A stretch of DNA of 64,000 nt from NCBI GenBank assembly GCA_963970005.1, contig CAXAMN010008402.1, positions 125,689-189,688 on the forward strand. Direction: 5' to 3'. The position numbers were made by a program, and so were the translations under genes. The notes below the pieces were generated by a model. It was not told the origin of the DNA and made no database searches. It saw only the letters and a program-made list of their open reading frames with translations. Shown piece by piece: positions 18,401 through 29,300 of the stretch. Source of the stretch: Durusdinium trenchii. Taxonomy: Eukaryota; Sar; Dinophyceae; Suessiales; Symbiodiniaceae. Numbering within the stretch: position 1 is the first letter of the stretch; every line of letters starts with the position of its first letter.

Positions 18401-18710
18401 TGCTTTGGAGGCTGGAATACTAGTACAAGAAGATCATTTGGAGGACCAACATCGTAAGCTGGAGTCGGTGAGGTTGGCTGCGGTGAAGAATGAAGCAGGT
18501 TTGGAGTTACAGGATCCTGGAGCTCCTCCACCGGCGGTGTTGCAAACCTATGCCGTTCCTCTTCAACGAGTCCGACAGGAGCTTGCAGCATGGGTGCCTC
18601 CGATGACTGATGAGTACCAGTCCTTGATTGAAGGTACTAGGGCATTGAGCCCGACGACCATGGAAGAGTTGGAGCAAGATCCATTGTATGAGGTGATGGA
18701 GGTGGCGTGA
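15426..18710 (+). CDS. Copia Pol, part 1: protease end, methyltransferase-like domain, integrase
   Basis: 1094 codons. Residues 1-50 complete the protease region. Residues 118-311 resemble a C5-cytosine methyltransferase core: HLFSGAD (121-127), DWIFLDLELGDG (140-151), GGPPCRTTS (177-185) with the PC of the catalytic loop, FLLESPQDP (248-256) at the place of ENV, and GHSRRKPTSLLTN (299-311). Residues 382-397 give the integrase HHCC finger (H382, H387, C394, C397). The catalytic core is D422 (VDIMGP), D549 (LHSDREKSF) and E585 (SNGRVEAE), a D-x35-E spacing. An acidic insert (about 456-490) splits the core. The remainder is linker to RT. It stops just where the RT palm should begin. Confidence 0.88.
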   Translation: MEPILPLSLLVENGYAIHWNGQGCTIMHQQLGAVKCWLRSGCPVMNRKDAMVMLAEFEENQKNRKRLSQVDWNWWRGIMPDVPEDVLEMMVGFSSEPSPELLPWNRRQRRRHQRSRGLVIHLFSGADTGRWKGTLPDDMDWIFLDLELGDGFNVHNANVWSYMCSLARSGKVKGVVGGPPCRTTSRLRCKGPPGPRRVRGRGDDRWGLEGLTAREREQVRGDSALVVKQVGLWHLAEKHREGPDPVAFLLESPQDPASYVGDGVDAGHDYPSFFEWPLLRRMVDEYGMSLVSFDQGRTGHSRRKPTSLLTNLRHLEDLNGLRGGGSADPVEGGLQERMKASRSWARWSSGLVKAIGLALNLRFGGRAHIGLAKMDVEEWKRHIKQEHVPYRRDCRDCVEAMGFSSPHRRSRNASSAFVMAVDIMGPFEQGRDLGLNQWCRYVMVATIPVPIVKDLAGAPEEPLDHESEVKDVVEVEEEKEEVEVATEEQVAELNMKAALERAQEQVPLQNLTIAEPMQSRAVEDIVQALSKVHAHYRMLGVRPCRLHSDREKSFLTKAVAKWVQAREMVHTMTSGDDSQSNGRVEAELLQLKRRMRLLLHTSKVEASLWPCALRHAATQRLRIQLQRLGVGSKPMVNFGSMVMAKAKRWHHKTGELTNPFKRVQVLGPSPLMSYGWVAKDKQNRIQHLRTVVTPSKTLEVVLELQEVDLKDKGIRHRLTGKQSFDPHPLKDVVARHFDAEVRPALRVLRAGGETTEPILENPESTPLNSLSVWQPGEVVNSMMDSTDQSMEQMVGGDGEEEVVGVELEVSGPLRNYLEELERDFSGGGLEFVDDEEDVEEVVDETEPESEGEQSGWRAWECLGELAMVCCGDCGLLQPRHPHQVPTEDPRDVRGCGVVMSSMQAAVEGTLDLVEATQISCGFCGGNLEYVDDYRERRTGGLWKGSSCSWDQAEEWHAMEVRSHLLMKRLWSEELRHQAIGEEQGRQRGRWMAALEAGILVQEDHLEDQHRKLESVRLAAVKNEAGLELQDPGAPPPAVLQTYAVPLQRVRQELAAWVPPMTDEYQSLIEGTRALSPTTMEELEQDPLYEVMEVA

Positions 18711-21583
18711 ACTGGGAGATTGCCACTTGCGATGTCAAGACGGCTTTCCTTCTGGCCCCCAGGGAAGACTCCAGTCGAAGATTGGTAGTGGTGAAACCGC
18801 CACGCATTCTGGTGGAGGCGGGCATTGTGGGACCTCAGGAACTATGGCGGGTTCAACACGCCCTCTATGGACTTCGATCCTCGCCGGCGGACTGGGCTAC
18901 CTATCGAAATCGGCTGATGAGGTCCTTTCAATGGCAACATGAAGGGAGGACATTGGAGCTTCGGGAGACGCCAGAACCCAACCTTTGGAAGATTGTGGAG
19001 AGACGACCGTTGGATCAGGAGGAACCGCCTCCGAAGGGATTCATTGGGGTCTATGTGGATGACTTCATGGTGGTTGGGGCCAAAGACATCGTGAAGGGAG
19101 CATTGAGCAGGATTGAGATGGAGTGGAAGTGCAGCCCGGCGGAATGGGTCAATAGCGAGAGATGGACGAAGTTCAGTGGATTTGAGCTGAGATGGAGCTC
19201 GGCGGAGGAGGACAGCGGGCTCTACGTGGGTCAGCAAGCTTATATTCAGGAGCTTCTGAGCAGACATTCTTGGGTGACCCCGGCTACGGTACCTTTTCCA
19301 GGAGTGCCCAATGAGGAGCCGGAAGCGGAAGTCACCTTAGAAGATGTGAGAAAGGCGCAGGGAGTGGTAGGTGAACTACTGTGGGTGTCAGTGAGAAGCC
19401 GACCTGATCTGGCCTATGGAGTAGCTTGGATGGGGCGACAGGTGACCCGAGCTCCAAAGCGGGTCTTGGAGTATGGATGTCAGATGTTGGGATATTTGAA
19501 AACCACCTTGGCGTGGTCGCTTCACTATGGACGAGCCCGGTCCTCAATCCCTGGAGAACACTACAATCCTACTATGAGGGTGGACGTCCTTTCGGATGCA
19601 TCGTTTGGACCTCCTTCTGGGAGAGGGTGTCAGGGCGTGATTGGAACCTACGGGGGCGAGCCGGTCCAGTGGGAATCCAGGCAGCAAGCGTTTTGCACGC
19701 TGTCGAGTGCGGAGGCTGAACTGCTGGGTTACACAGAAGCGATGACCATGGGGGATTCCTTGGCGGCCTTGACCAATGTCCTGGAGGGAACAGGAGATGG
19801 AATAGGAATAGAGTGCCGTTTGGGGGGAGACAACCAAGCTGGTCTTCGAATCCTTGAGGCGCCGGATGGGCCTCATGCACTGCGGGAGAGGGTGAAGTGG
19901 GGCGCTTGGAAGGTGATCCATATCCCAGGTCAGCATTTGGTGGCTGACTTCCTGACGAAGCCGATAGGAGTGGCTGCGAGATGGCAGCACTTCTTCGCGG
20001 CCATGGGAATGAAACCAGTGGTGGAAGCTGTGTCTGAGAGCCTAGGGTCCAAAGTGGCCAGGATTGCAGCTCTGGTAGGTGGGTTGGCGGGCGTGATGGC
20101 CTGGCGGCCGTCCGGTTCCACGGGCAAGGCTGCTCAGAGCTTAGCCGTAGCTGCGATGGTAGCTAGTTTGGCCACCAGCTGGAGAGCCGGCTGTGATTCT
20201 AAGAAGAGAGCCACTGGGCCGATAAGAGATGAATATGCAGATCCACCATATGGACTTCAAGATCAGGTGAGGGAAGATGAACCCACCTGCAGTAGAGAGG
20301 ATGGGTCAGAAGAGGAACCCATTAGTGAACCTAGCCCTGAGGGCTCCCGGGATTACGCGGTAGATGTGAGCCATGGCGGCAACTTGAAGAGGGCACGATT
20401 GGCTGCTCTGAGGGAGGGATCGTCAACAGGGCTCGGAGGAGCACCGTCGACGACTACTGGAGAGGTTCCAGTTGTGGACTACGATCGACCCTGGACGTGG
20501 AGGAGGTTCACTATGCCTTCGAGGGGTCAAGATCGATGGGACCGACTTCCAGGGGGATGGTGGGTCAGACATCATGTGAAGCAGAGGATGAGACCATTCC
20601 ATCCAATTCATCGACACACACCTATGGACTGTAGCCACATTCAAGATCGGAGAATCACCGTGTTGTGGTGCCATGGGGAAAAGGTGATCAGGGATGATGA
20701 ATGGAGGAGAGACACGGAACCACCAATGAGGGACCCTTGGGTAGGGTATACCTTCTTCAGGGATCTTCATCCAGACCCAACGACGGGGACTTTGACTTCG
20801 ACCAGAGGACAGGGCGATAGGACGTCTTCCTCGATGAGCGGTTCACTGACTTCCGGACCACCGCCAATGCCGGGCATTGCGGAACATGGTCCAGAGATGG
20901 ACGGAGGGCCTCGAGATGTCCGATCAGATCGTCTAGGACAGGACCCGAATCCAGTGGAATCTGGTTCGGAACTCAGCACGAGGGTGAAGGAGGGAGCAAG
21001 CAGCAGTGGCATTGGAGGCTATGGGCAGCGGCTTCATGGCCATCAACGGCGAGGAGAAGTTGAAGATTCCCGAGAGCTTTCCTTGGTGAGTGAAGAGATG
21101 GATCGAGGGTGGGATTATGACCCTGCCTATTGGGCGCAAGGACCTGGAGGACATGATGGAACCACGCTGGAGGATGATGTACGGGAGGATTGGCTGGCGT
21201 TCATGCGGGACTTGACTGTTGATGCGGGATCCCCTGGGGAGAACCAGCCGGTGGAGAGTGAATCGAGCAGTGCAGAAAGACCTGACTGGAGGAGAACTCT
21301 GGCCAGTGAGGATGAAGAACCGCCAACCTTGGACGAGATGACCGCTCAAGGGTGGAGGGTGGTGCGAAGCAACTTGGCACCCCCAAATCGAGAAATCTAC
21401 AGAGGACCAGATCCTGTACTACCACCAGCTGAGGACCAAGATGGGGAGACGCCAACTTGGATGGGGGTGTCCACGCAGATGCCAGTGAGGCCCAGGTCAA
21501 ATGACCCTTGGGAGCCGCGTCGCGGTTTTTCTGGAACCTCAAGGGTTCATGACGACTCAAGCGAGTCGGAGGATTTGCCCTGA
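18707..21583 (+). CDS. Copia Pol, part 2: reverse transcriptase, RNase H and long tail
   Basis: 958 codons, starting at a non-ATG codon that overlaps the previous frame by 4 bases. RT: CDVKTAFLLAP (D9), the LWRVQHALYGLRSSPADW block (47-63), and the YVDD box (116-119) in IGVYVDDFMVVG. RNase H: D297 (LSDASFG), E336 (LSSAEAELLGY), D375 (GGDNQAG) and D414 (HLVADFLTKP). The section normally upstream of CDVKTAF (the KAR.VA.G-type block) is in neither this frame nor the previous one, so some 60-100 codons appear deleted. After RNase H a tail of about 530 residues follows: a short hydrophobic segment (450-490) and then an acidic, Ser/Pro/Trp-rich region without known domain. Confidence 0.88.
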   Translation: MNWEIATCDVKTAFLLAPREDSSRRLVVVKPPRILVEAGIVGPQELWRVQHALYGLRSSPADWATYRNRLMRSFQWQHEGRTLELRETPEPNLWKIVERRPLDQEEPPPKGFIGVYVDDFMVVGAKDIVKGALSRIEMEWKCSPAEWVNSERWTKFSGFELRWSSAEEDSGLYVGQQAYIQELLSRHSWVTPATVPFPGVPNEEPEAEVTLEDVRKAQGVVGELLWVSVRSRPDLAYGVAWMGRQVTRAPKRVLEYGCQMLGYLKTTLAWSLHYGRARSSIPGEHYNPTMRVDVLSDASFGPPSGRGCQGVIGTYGGEPVQWESRQQAFCTLSSAEAELLGYTEAMTMGDSLAALTNVLEGTGDGIGIECRLGGDNQAGLRILEAPDGPHALRERVKWGAWKVIHIPGQHLVADFLTKPIGVAARWQHFFAAMGMKPVVEAVSESLGSKVARIAALVGGLAGVMAWRPSGSTGKAAQSLAVAAMVASLATSWRAGCDSKKRATGPIRDEYADPPYGLQDQVREDEPTCSREDGSEEEPISEPSPEGSRDYAVDVSHGGNLKRARLAALREGSSTGLGGAPSTTTGEVPVVDYDRPWTWRRFTMPSRGQDRWDRLPGGWWVRHHVKQRMRPFHPIHRHTPMDCSHIQDRRITVLWCHGEKVIRDDEWRRDTEPPMRDPWVGYTFFRDLHPDPTTGTLTSTRGQGDRTSSSMSGSLTSGPPPMPGIAEHGPEMDGGPRDVRSDRLGQDPNPVESGSELSTRVKEGASSSGIGGYGQRLHGHQRRGEVEDSRELSLVSEEMDRGWDYDPAYWAQGPGGHDGTTLEDDVREDWLAFMRDLTVDAGSPGENQPVESESSSAERPDWRRTLASEDEEPPTLDEMTAQGWRVVRSNLAPPNREIYRGPDPVLPPAEDQDGETPTWMGVSTQMPVRPRSNDPWEPRRGFSGTSRVHDDSSESEDLP

Positions 21584-21599
21584 TGGCTTGAACCAAGCC

Positions 21600-21607
21600 A
21601 GGGGGAG
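21600..21607 (+). promoter_or_regulatory. Polypurine tract
   Basis: AGGGGGAG directly before the right LTR, the expected plus-strand primer site for reverse transcription. Confidence 0.85.
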
Positions 21608-21744
21608 TGTGATTCATGAAGTGCACAAATCAAAAGGTGTACAACCATATCTCGTAGAAAGCCAAGCGCTACGAGTGTTTTCGTCTTACTTTGGCTCAAG
21701 TTTGAAAAGGCCCGACGCGCTGGGCATCCCATGTCATAACCACA
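21608..21744 (+). repeat. Right LTR of the copia element
   Basis: Identical to 12769-12905. TTTGGCTCAAG is at 21690-21700. Followed by the GAATC target duplicate. Confidence 0.95.
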
Positions 21745-21749
21745 GAATC
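21745..21749. repeat. Target-site duplication, right (GAATC)
   Basis: Matches 12764-12768. Confidence 0.9.
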
Positions 21750-23407
21750 AAACTTGGTGGTCACTTTGGTCACTTGCTTCTTAGGCTTTTAGTCACCGTC
21801 AACTGCCGTCTCCGACTCCGGCGCCACAGGCACCACACCTCCGCCTCACCCACCTTCTGATCCTCCGTGACCAAAGTCTCAGTAGATGAGTCCGATCATT
21901 GCAAACCATATCCATGAACCATCTGGATCTCGATGTCTTTTCTGAGTCTGGTGATGAGTCAAATATCTAATCGATGGAATGGTTCAACATGCACCAATAA
22001 CAATGTCGCATTGTTATATATATATATATATTGTTCAATGGGCCTTGTCAACCAGTCACTTCGTCTTACATTGCCCGAGGGGCTGAACTTGGAAGTGAAT
22101 AGCCGGCAAACTATGGAAGTCATTTCAAGCACTCCCAAGGATGATGCAGAAGAAAGAAGCATGGAAGCATGGGGGTGCACTAGACAACTGTCCCATTTCC
22201 AAGTGAACTTAGGAAATCAAGCAGCCAAACATATGACCGCATAGCTACCATCATGAATTGAAAACCTGGGGTTCTCTGTTTGGAACGTTCAAGAGGCCTG
22301 TTGTCTGCACCTCATCGATCATCTCTGAAGGGCCATGAGAAATTACAATACTGCACAAACATGGAATCATCCCCCAAAAGAAGGCTCAAAGTGGCTGATA
22401 TCACGTGTCAGAGCCAAACTTGCTGTCAGGATGCCATTACTGCTTTGAAGAGAAGCGACCCGATCTTGCCATCGCCTGGTATATGTGTTCTTGGGGACCA
22501 TTGATCACCTGTGATTAGGTCCATCCATGTAAGTGAACATTTTCGTCCAGAACCAATGAAGCTGGTCCAATACCGTCTGTATATTGCCTGAATGTTTGGG
22601 TGAAATATTAATGTTCTTTTTTCTGGAATTTGTTTCAAAATATCTGGGGCTCACAATTCGCTGCTATTTACGGCAATCTAGTATCCTTCAAAGGAAAGGC
22701 ACTGCGGGCACAAGGTGGAGTGAGTGGCTGAGTTTGAAAGAGAAACAGTTTCGGGAGCGAGGCTGACACTTAAGAGAAGCAGCCGTCGTAACAAGCAAAG
22801 TACATTGGCGGAAGAAGTAATGCAGATTTTGCAATGGTGTCCTGTGCAGTGGGGCGTGGTCGACTTTTTTAAAACGTTGTTTTCGTGGCGCTGGAGGGAT
22901 GTTGGGGGAAGGGCGTGTGCTTGGATGTTTCTGTGCGCGGCTGCTTGTGTAAGGTTTTTTTTCAATCTTCGTGGTGTTTGTTGGGTTGGCCCGCAGTTCA
23001 CATTGTGCACACAAAACTTGCCTCACTTGCGCAAGCAATGTCGGCAGCGCGCCCCCACCTACTTGTGGCCCAGACGGGGGTGGCGAAAGCTAGGCAGAGA
23101 AACAACGCTGGGGCTCTTTAGGCAGCAAAAGCCTGGCTTGGAATCGCAACATGCCATGGCCAAGGGAAAAGGAGAGTGCCAACAGCGCCCCCCGAATACG
23201 ACCCCAACACAGCCAACACATGGCAACACACAACCACCCCAGCAACCGCCGCAGCAGCAGCAGCAGCAACAGCCACAACAACAATCCGCCGGCCTGCCGG
23301 CGTGTTTTGTGGATTGTCTTGGTTAGTATAGCTTGTTTTGGTTTCAGCTTAAGGTTTGTCTCTCCGCGCGGATTTTTCGACCGCCTGACGCCCCCCCCCC
23401 TTGCCTT
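21750..23407. other. No recognisable gene
   Basis: Contains a (TA)n tract at 22015-22031 and a CAG/CAA-rich patch at 23220-23290. No exon with family-like sequence was found on either strand. Confidence 0.5.
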
Positions 23408-23787
23408 ACTTTTAATAAAGAAAATCATCTTCCCAACTCATTTTTCTTCTTTTAATGTTGAGGTGCTCGTACTTTTAATAAAGAAAATCATCTTCCCAAC
23501 TCAATTTTCTTCTTTTAATGTTGAGGTGCTCGTACTTTTAGTAAAGAAAATCATCTTCCCAACTCATTTTACTTCTTTTAATGTTGAGGTGCTCGTACTT
23601 TTAAAAAAAGAAAATCATCTTCCCAACTCATGTTTCTTCTTTTAATGTTGAGGTGCTCGTACTTTTAGTAAAGAAAATCATCTTCCCAACTCATTTTCTT
23701 CTTTTCATGTTGAGGTGCTCGTACTTTTAGTAAAGAAAATCATCTTCCCAACTCGTTTTTCTTCTTTTAATGTTGAGGCGCTCCTAC
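23408..23787. repeat. 63-bp tandem repeat, six copies
   Basis: Units start at 23408, 23471, 23534, 23597, 23661 and 23723 (spacing 62-64 bp). Each has ACTTTTA.TAAAGAAAATC, a CATCTTCCCAACTCATTT block, a TTCTTCTTTTAATGTTGAGG block and GTGCTCGT. The last copy decays into a CT-rich tract. Units differ by a few substitutions and one A-run expansion. An open plus-strand frame through the array is probably incidental, because most units are a multiple of three. Confidence 0.92.
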
Positions 23788-24499
23788 CCCCCTCTCGCCT
23801 TGTCTTGTCTTGTCGCCTTGTCTCGTCTCTTGTCTTCGCTTCTCTTCTCTTTTCGTTCTCGTTCTCCTTCTCTTCTCTTCCGCCTCTTCGTCTTTTTCAA
23901 GCAGGCCATGCATTGGCACACAGTCGCGCGTGTAGAAAAACGTATAAAAACCTTGGTTTTTCCACGCGTTTTGCGGGAACTCGCTGCCAATTGGGTTCTA
24001 TATCGCTTACACTGTCACGGCGTTATTCTAGGCCATTGCTCTTACACGACTTCGTTCTGACACCGCAACCTGTGCACCTTCCAAGTCATGTCGTGCACAA
24101 GCCCCTTGCAACCATTTCCTCGCTACTTTTTTTAGCTTACATGTCGCTTTTGCAGAAGCTCTGTGTTACACACGCGCTCTCTGCAAGTACTGTTCGCTGC
24201 CCGCTCGCTTTTACACCAGCGCAGCTTTTGTTTTTGGCCAGTTGCTCTCCACTTACATGGCTCTTACACTACTTCGTTTTGACGCCGCGCCTCATTGACA
24301 CAAACATCTCCAGCCAGCGTGCATGTTCCAAGTCATGTCGCGCGCAAACCCCTTGTTTTCACGCACTTTGATATCGTACACTCTGTTAGCTAACCTTTGC
24401 ATAACCTGCGCACAGCTACACACGCCCGGGCCATGGCGACCAGCCGTGCGGGCTCGAGCTGATGGCCGGCGGCACGCCGAAGGCTGTAAATAACTGTAA

Positions 24500-24862
24500 C
24501 CAGCAGCGGCAGCGGCAGCAAGCAGAAGCTACCAAGCAGCAGCAGAAGCAGCAGCAGCAACAGCTACCAAGCAACAGCAGCAGCAGCTACCAAGCAGCAG
24601 CAGCAGCAGCTACCAAGCAACAGCAGCATCAGCTACCAAGCAGCAGCAGCAGCAGCAGCAGCTACCAAGCAGCAACTACCAGCAGCAGCATCAGCAGCAG
24701 CATCAGCAACAGCCACCAAGCAGCAGCAGCTACCAAGCAGCAGCAGCAGCAGGAGCAGCTACCAAGCAGCGGCAGCAGCGGCAGCTACCAAGCAGCAGCA
24801 GCAGCAGCAGCTACTAAGCAGCAGCAGCAGCTACCAAGCAGCAGCAGCAGCAGCAGAGCGAG
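24500..24862. repeat. CAG-type repeat (CAGCAGCTACCAAG units)
   Basis: Long interrupted CAG/CAA tract in which CAGCTACCAAGCAG recurs about every 20-40 bp. It is open on the plus strand as a poly-Gln/Ser/Ala frame at 24462-24872, but with no flanking domain, so it is listed as a repeat rather than a gene. Confidence 0.85.
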
Positions 24863-25379
24863 CTTTCCTTAGAGTCTTTCGTGCCCCAACATTTGGTCTC
24901 GAACAATAGCACATATAGGTGCTGCCTGAGTAGTTGTAGAAGGGCGACGTGGAAAGACAGATATATCTGATTTTTCCACGAATAAATGCTGACGCTGCAG
25001 CCAGCAGCGGTGTGCATGATTGACATCTAGGGCTTGCACGCGAACATGTGTCAGCGATCGAAGACTCCGTCGCAACGCTTGCGCATGCTCCCTGTCGCTC
25101 AAAATGGAACGCGGACTACCATGAGTGAAGCAAACAGCCCGTTCAAACATCTTACTGGGTTCTGTCATTCATGTGCGTAGTAAGTATCATCTTTTGATCT
25201 GCATGGATAGCGGATAGTGCATTCTGATTTGTACTCTTGGGGGTTGTGGGGTGAGTACATGCCTGTACAAGCTTCTTAAGGATATAATGAAATTAATTAG
25301 CATCGTTTCACAACTCAGAGGGAATGCAACTACTCTCGATTCAAACGAATAGGCTTTCTTCAGCACCAACAGCAGCCAA

Positions 25380-25602
25380 CAACCCCAAACAGCAACAGCA
25401 GCAAAACGGAGCAGCAGGCAGCCAGCATCCAGCAGCAGCAAGCATGCAAGCAGCAGCAACCAGCAAGCAGCCAAGAGCATCCAGCAGCACCAAGCATGCA
25501 AGCAGCAAGCAGCAGCAACCAGCAAGCAGCCAAGAGCCAGGCGCAGATGAGATGCCAGCAGCAGCAGCAGCAGCAGCGACCAAGCAGCAGCAGCAGGTAC
25601 CG
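25380..25602. repeat. Second CAG/AGC-rich repeat
   Basis: Poly(AGC/CAA) tract with imperfect longer units (CATCCAGCAGCA, AAGCATGCAAGCAGC, CAGCAAGCAGCCAAGAGC). Same composition as the array 500 bp upstream. Confidence 0.85.
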
Positions 25603-25869
25603 AGGAGGAGAAGGGTGGAGTTGAACCCCGCGAGGGGGGGGGTATAGTCCTGATATATCAGGTCACAGCACTCAGGTCCCGGGCTCCCACCCTCCTTGCT
25701 AAAGCAAGACAGACTCCAGCTAGCTACAGCTAGCTTTCGTGACTTGACTATGAAGAGGCCATGTCCAAAACATCACTTGCACGCGCAAAAGTTCACTCAC
25801 TAGCACATTCATGAGCCAGTTGCCCACGCTGCGACTCACTTGCGCACACTGGCATGTTGTTACATTGGA

Positions 25870-26398
25870 ATGCCACCTTCCTTTTCTAAATTTTACCCTC
25901 GCGTGGCTCACAAAAGGTCTGCAATGTTGGAATGGCACCTTCCTCCTCCAAATTTTATCCTCGGGTGGCTCACAAAAGGTCTGCTACCTTGGAATGGCTC
26001 TAAATTTAACCCTCGCGTGACTCACAAAAGGTCTGCTCTCTTGGAATGGCCCCTGACTGATCCAAATTTTGCCCTAAGGTGGCTCACAAAAAGGTCTGCT
26101 ACCTTGGAATGGCCCTTCCTCGTCTACATCCGTAAGGTGGCTCACAAAAAGGCACCATTGGTGCCTCGCAAAAGGTTTGCTACCTTGGAATGGCCCCTTT
26201 CTCCTCTAAATATCACCACCAGGTGGCTCACAAATGGGCAGCTGTGTTGGAATGGCTCCTACCTGGTCCTACCTCCTCTACATTTTACCCTCAGGCGGCT
26301 CACAAAAGGTCTGCTACCTTGGAATGACCCCTTCCTCCTCTAAATTTTAACCTCGGGTGGCTAGCAAAGGTCGGCTACCTTGGAATGGCTCCTCGCTC
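25870..26398. repeat. Imperfect ~50-70-bp tandem repeat, about nine copies
   Basis: Core elements GGTGGCTCACAAAAGGTCTG, CTACCTTGGAATGGC and CCTCCTCTAAATTTTACCCT recur about nine times (for example near 25903, 25965, 26017, 26080, 26136, 26222, 26294 and 26356). Spacing and sequence are irregular, so the array is old. Confidence 0.88.
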
Positions 26399-29300
26399 TC
26401 ACCTAAATGTTGGTTTTAATGCGTCTTGTAAGCACATGTAAGCAGTGCTGTACTTCAATGTTTCTCCACAAACACCGCAAAAAGACAATGACATACATAT
26501 GCGCAAAGTGTATTGAAGCTTCTCTGTCTAATATGTTTGTGTAGCTAAATAATATATATATATATATACGAAGCACGAGTGTGTGCGAGTTGCGCAGTAC
26601 TGCAGACCGAACAGCAACAACTGCAGCACAGTAGACCAAACAGCAACAAAAATCAACAGAAGCAACAAGAGCAGAAAAGCAGCAAAGCAACCAAAGCAAC
26701 AAAAAATGAGCCGAGTCAAAAAAAACAAAGCAAACAAGCAGCAAAAGCAAAAAAGAAGTAAAATAGCAAAGCGATGCAAAAACAATCAGCAAAAGAAAAA
26801 AAACAGCAAAAGCAGAAAAGCAGCGAAAGCAAAATCTGCAAAATTCTGAACAATACGTGAAAATCCCTTTAAAATGTCCATCCGAATTATTTGTCCCAAC
26901 AAACCTCGGCACCAGCAAGGATTCTTGCCTCATTCCCAACCCGTCACACAGGCCTTCGTTCTTCTCGTTCTGTTGCACTAGCACTGGTTCCTGCAGTCCG
27001 ATCGATTCCAATCGGATTGCACTCTTCCTTCTGTCCGACTACATCGACCAGATCGATTTCTCAACGTTTTAAGATGCGTCGCATCGTCCGGTGAAACCAC
27101 GACCGTCCGGTCGCTCCAGCCTCTAACCATGAAAAATTGTAGAAACCCAAGCCGTCGATGGTCTCGGGAGTCATGGCCTTGCAAAGCGATCAGCGGACCG
27201 GGCCGGGGCAATCGGAGTGTTGAGATATGTTGAGATTTGGAGACAGAATGAAACATAATAAAACGAACCATGTGAGACATATTTGGGATCCATGAATGAT
27301 GATCTATTTTTGGGGAAATCAAAGGAAACACAAGGAAACCGTGGGATCCGGTGGGTGTCAATGATGTAGGGCTACAATCTACATCATCTCATCAATCCAG
27401 GTGTCCCGGCAGGTGGCAGTGCAAAAGCCGACAACTCAAGATCCAACTCTGGCGCATCCAACGGCTGGTAACCTGCAGCTGCTGAGCTCTGAGCTGGCAA
27501 GCAATGTGACAAACGGCATCAAACTGCCAAGGCCAATGGCATCAAACTGCCAACCCAGCGGAGCTGCAGTGACAAACCAGTTTCTGATGTTTGAGGACAG
27601 ATCATGACAGATCTGTCAAGGTCTTAAGGATTCTGAATCGTGTCAAGAAGCATGGGGTACATGGCGGAATTGGTACATCGCCAAAGACCTCAGATGCTAA
27701 GAGTGCAGCACGACATTTTTGCAGAGACGGGACCCTCCAGTGTCAGAATGATTCCTATGCAAAATAGTAGAAGTTAGCATACACTCACGTCCTATCTTGA
27801 AAGAATGAAGCACACAACAGTGCGAGAGCCTGCATAATGCGTCCAGTGTGTTCAGGGCGGAAGCTGCCCAAAAGGGCATGCTCCTTGAGCTTTCGGGAGT
27901 CTCTCTTGACCTTTGTTGCACCTACGGGGCAGGCTGTGCCCATAGTTCTTTCCCGGCACTTTCCTGTGTTGTAATTTGAAAGGACGATTCGATTCGCCCT
28001 TCTCTCAGGACTCGCCCTGAAGAATACCGAAGCCACACACATCTCCGGTCTGTATAAACTCACATAAACTCCGTCTAACTTGTTGGAAAGCACATGCAGT
28101 TTCGCCCACAGGTTGCACCCCAATCCTAGTCCTAGTCGGGACTATACTTGTCTAGAGTCTACATGCCGTGAGCCACAGCCGCTCCAAGAATCTGACCATG
28201 TCGAAGCCCACTGCAGCTGTGAATTAAAGTGAGGCGAACTACGACGTGACTGCTGCACACCACCGATCTTGTAATGATCCTAAAAATGAGCTACGGGCGC
28301 GCAAGACAATCATGGCTTCACACTCATCTGACTCATGATTCCACCAGGCCACCAGGGTCAAATTATGTCAACAAAACATCGCCCAGGAATAATTTAATAC
28401 TATTCTAGACCCGTTCCACATAGATTTGAGAAATTATTCCTGTCTCATCCACATGTGAAATAATCATATAAAGCGAAAACCACCATAGACCCCCCCGATT
28501 CCATGTTGAATAGCCAGATCACGTCAAAATCACTAGCTATAAAATGATGTAAACTCATGTTTTCAGCGGCTATCTACAAAAATTATTCTGAGGTATCTTG
28601 ACATTCACTGGTCCAGAAGGAGGCAAACATCATTTATACCCCCTATAGAAATATGTCAAACATGCTCAGCTCATGTGTTTAATCATGTCAAAACAAATTT
28701 GTCCTGATGTGACATGCCCCCCTGGAAAAGTGGAATAGTTATTTAAGGTAGGGGCCATCAAAAAATTACTCTCCTCATTTGCTTGGCTTCTTGGAAGCCT
28801 CCGAGCCTCCCTCTTCAAAAAGGTTCACCAGGCGGATGACTACACGTCCAAGAGAATTCAAGGGAAGCGAAATGATTCCTTGATGGCCAAATCTTGTTTG
28901 TATATACGTTGGATTGGATGCCTCGGTGATGCTGCATGGATTGTGAATGTATGATCCGAAGCCTTCAAGAACTGAGACAGGACCTCCGGGGCGCTCTCCC
29001 AGAACTCCTCTGGTAGCTTCGAATCTGCCATGCCCAAGTACAATGAGCCACTAAAGCTATCAAAAGCTATAGTATATTATATATATACATATATATATAT
29101 ATACGCACAAAGTGCAGCTCTTTGTCCTGCCACGTAACATCCGCCAAAGACTATGGCAATACCTCTGGTCTCGGCGTGTATTTTGCTCAAACGTACCCCA
29201 AGACCCACCAGCTTTAGTCTTCTTGTCTACCAATGCGTCGATGGTACGTGCTTTCCGGCAAATCCTCTCCTCAGATTGCTTGGCGGGCATGTCCAAGAAT

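Larger units (their letters stand above)
12769..21744 (+). mobile_element. Ty1/copia LTR retrotransposon, structurally complete, 8976 bp
   Basis: Two 137-bp LTRs, identical base for base by eye, start TGTG and end CACA. They are flanked by GAATC duplications and enclose a tRNA-Met-type primer site, Gag, protease, a methyltransferase-like domain, integrase, reverse transcriptase, RNase H and a purine tract. The order IN before RT places it in Pseudoviridae/Ty1-copia. Identical LTRs mean recent insertion. Nevertheless the coding region is in three frames (12994-15447, 15426-18710, 18707-21583) and the first RT block is missing at the second junction, so this copy may have been mobilised in trans or derives from an already defective master. 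Confidence 0.95.

Noticed and set aside
23151-23645. Plus-strand open frame of 164 codons through the 63-bp tandem repeat
   Set aside because: Open only because the repeat length is a multiple of three; no non-repeat coding signal.
24462-24872. Open frame of 136 codons rich in Gln/Ser
   Set aside because: Pure CAG/CAA repeat translation with no unique flanking protein sequence; listed as a repeat.
25600-25690. Possible minus-strand tRNA around GGGGTTCAACTCC
   Set aside because: The T-stem does not pair and no cloverleaf forms.
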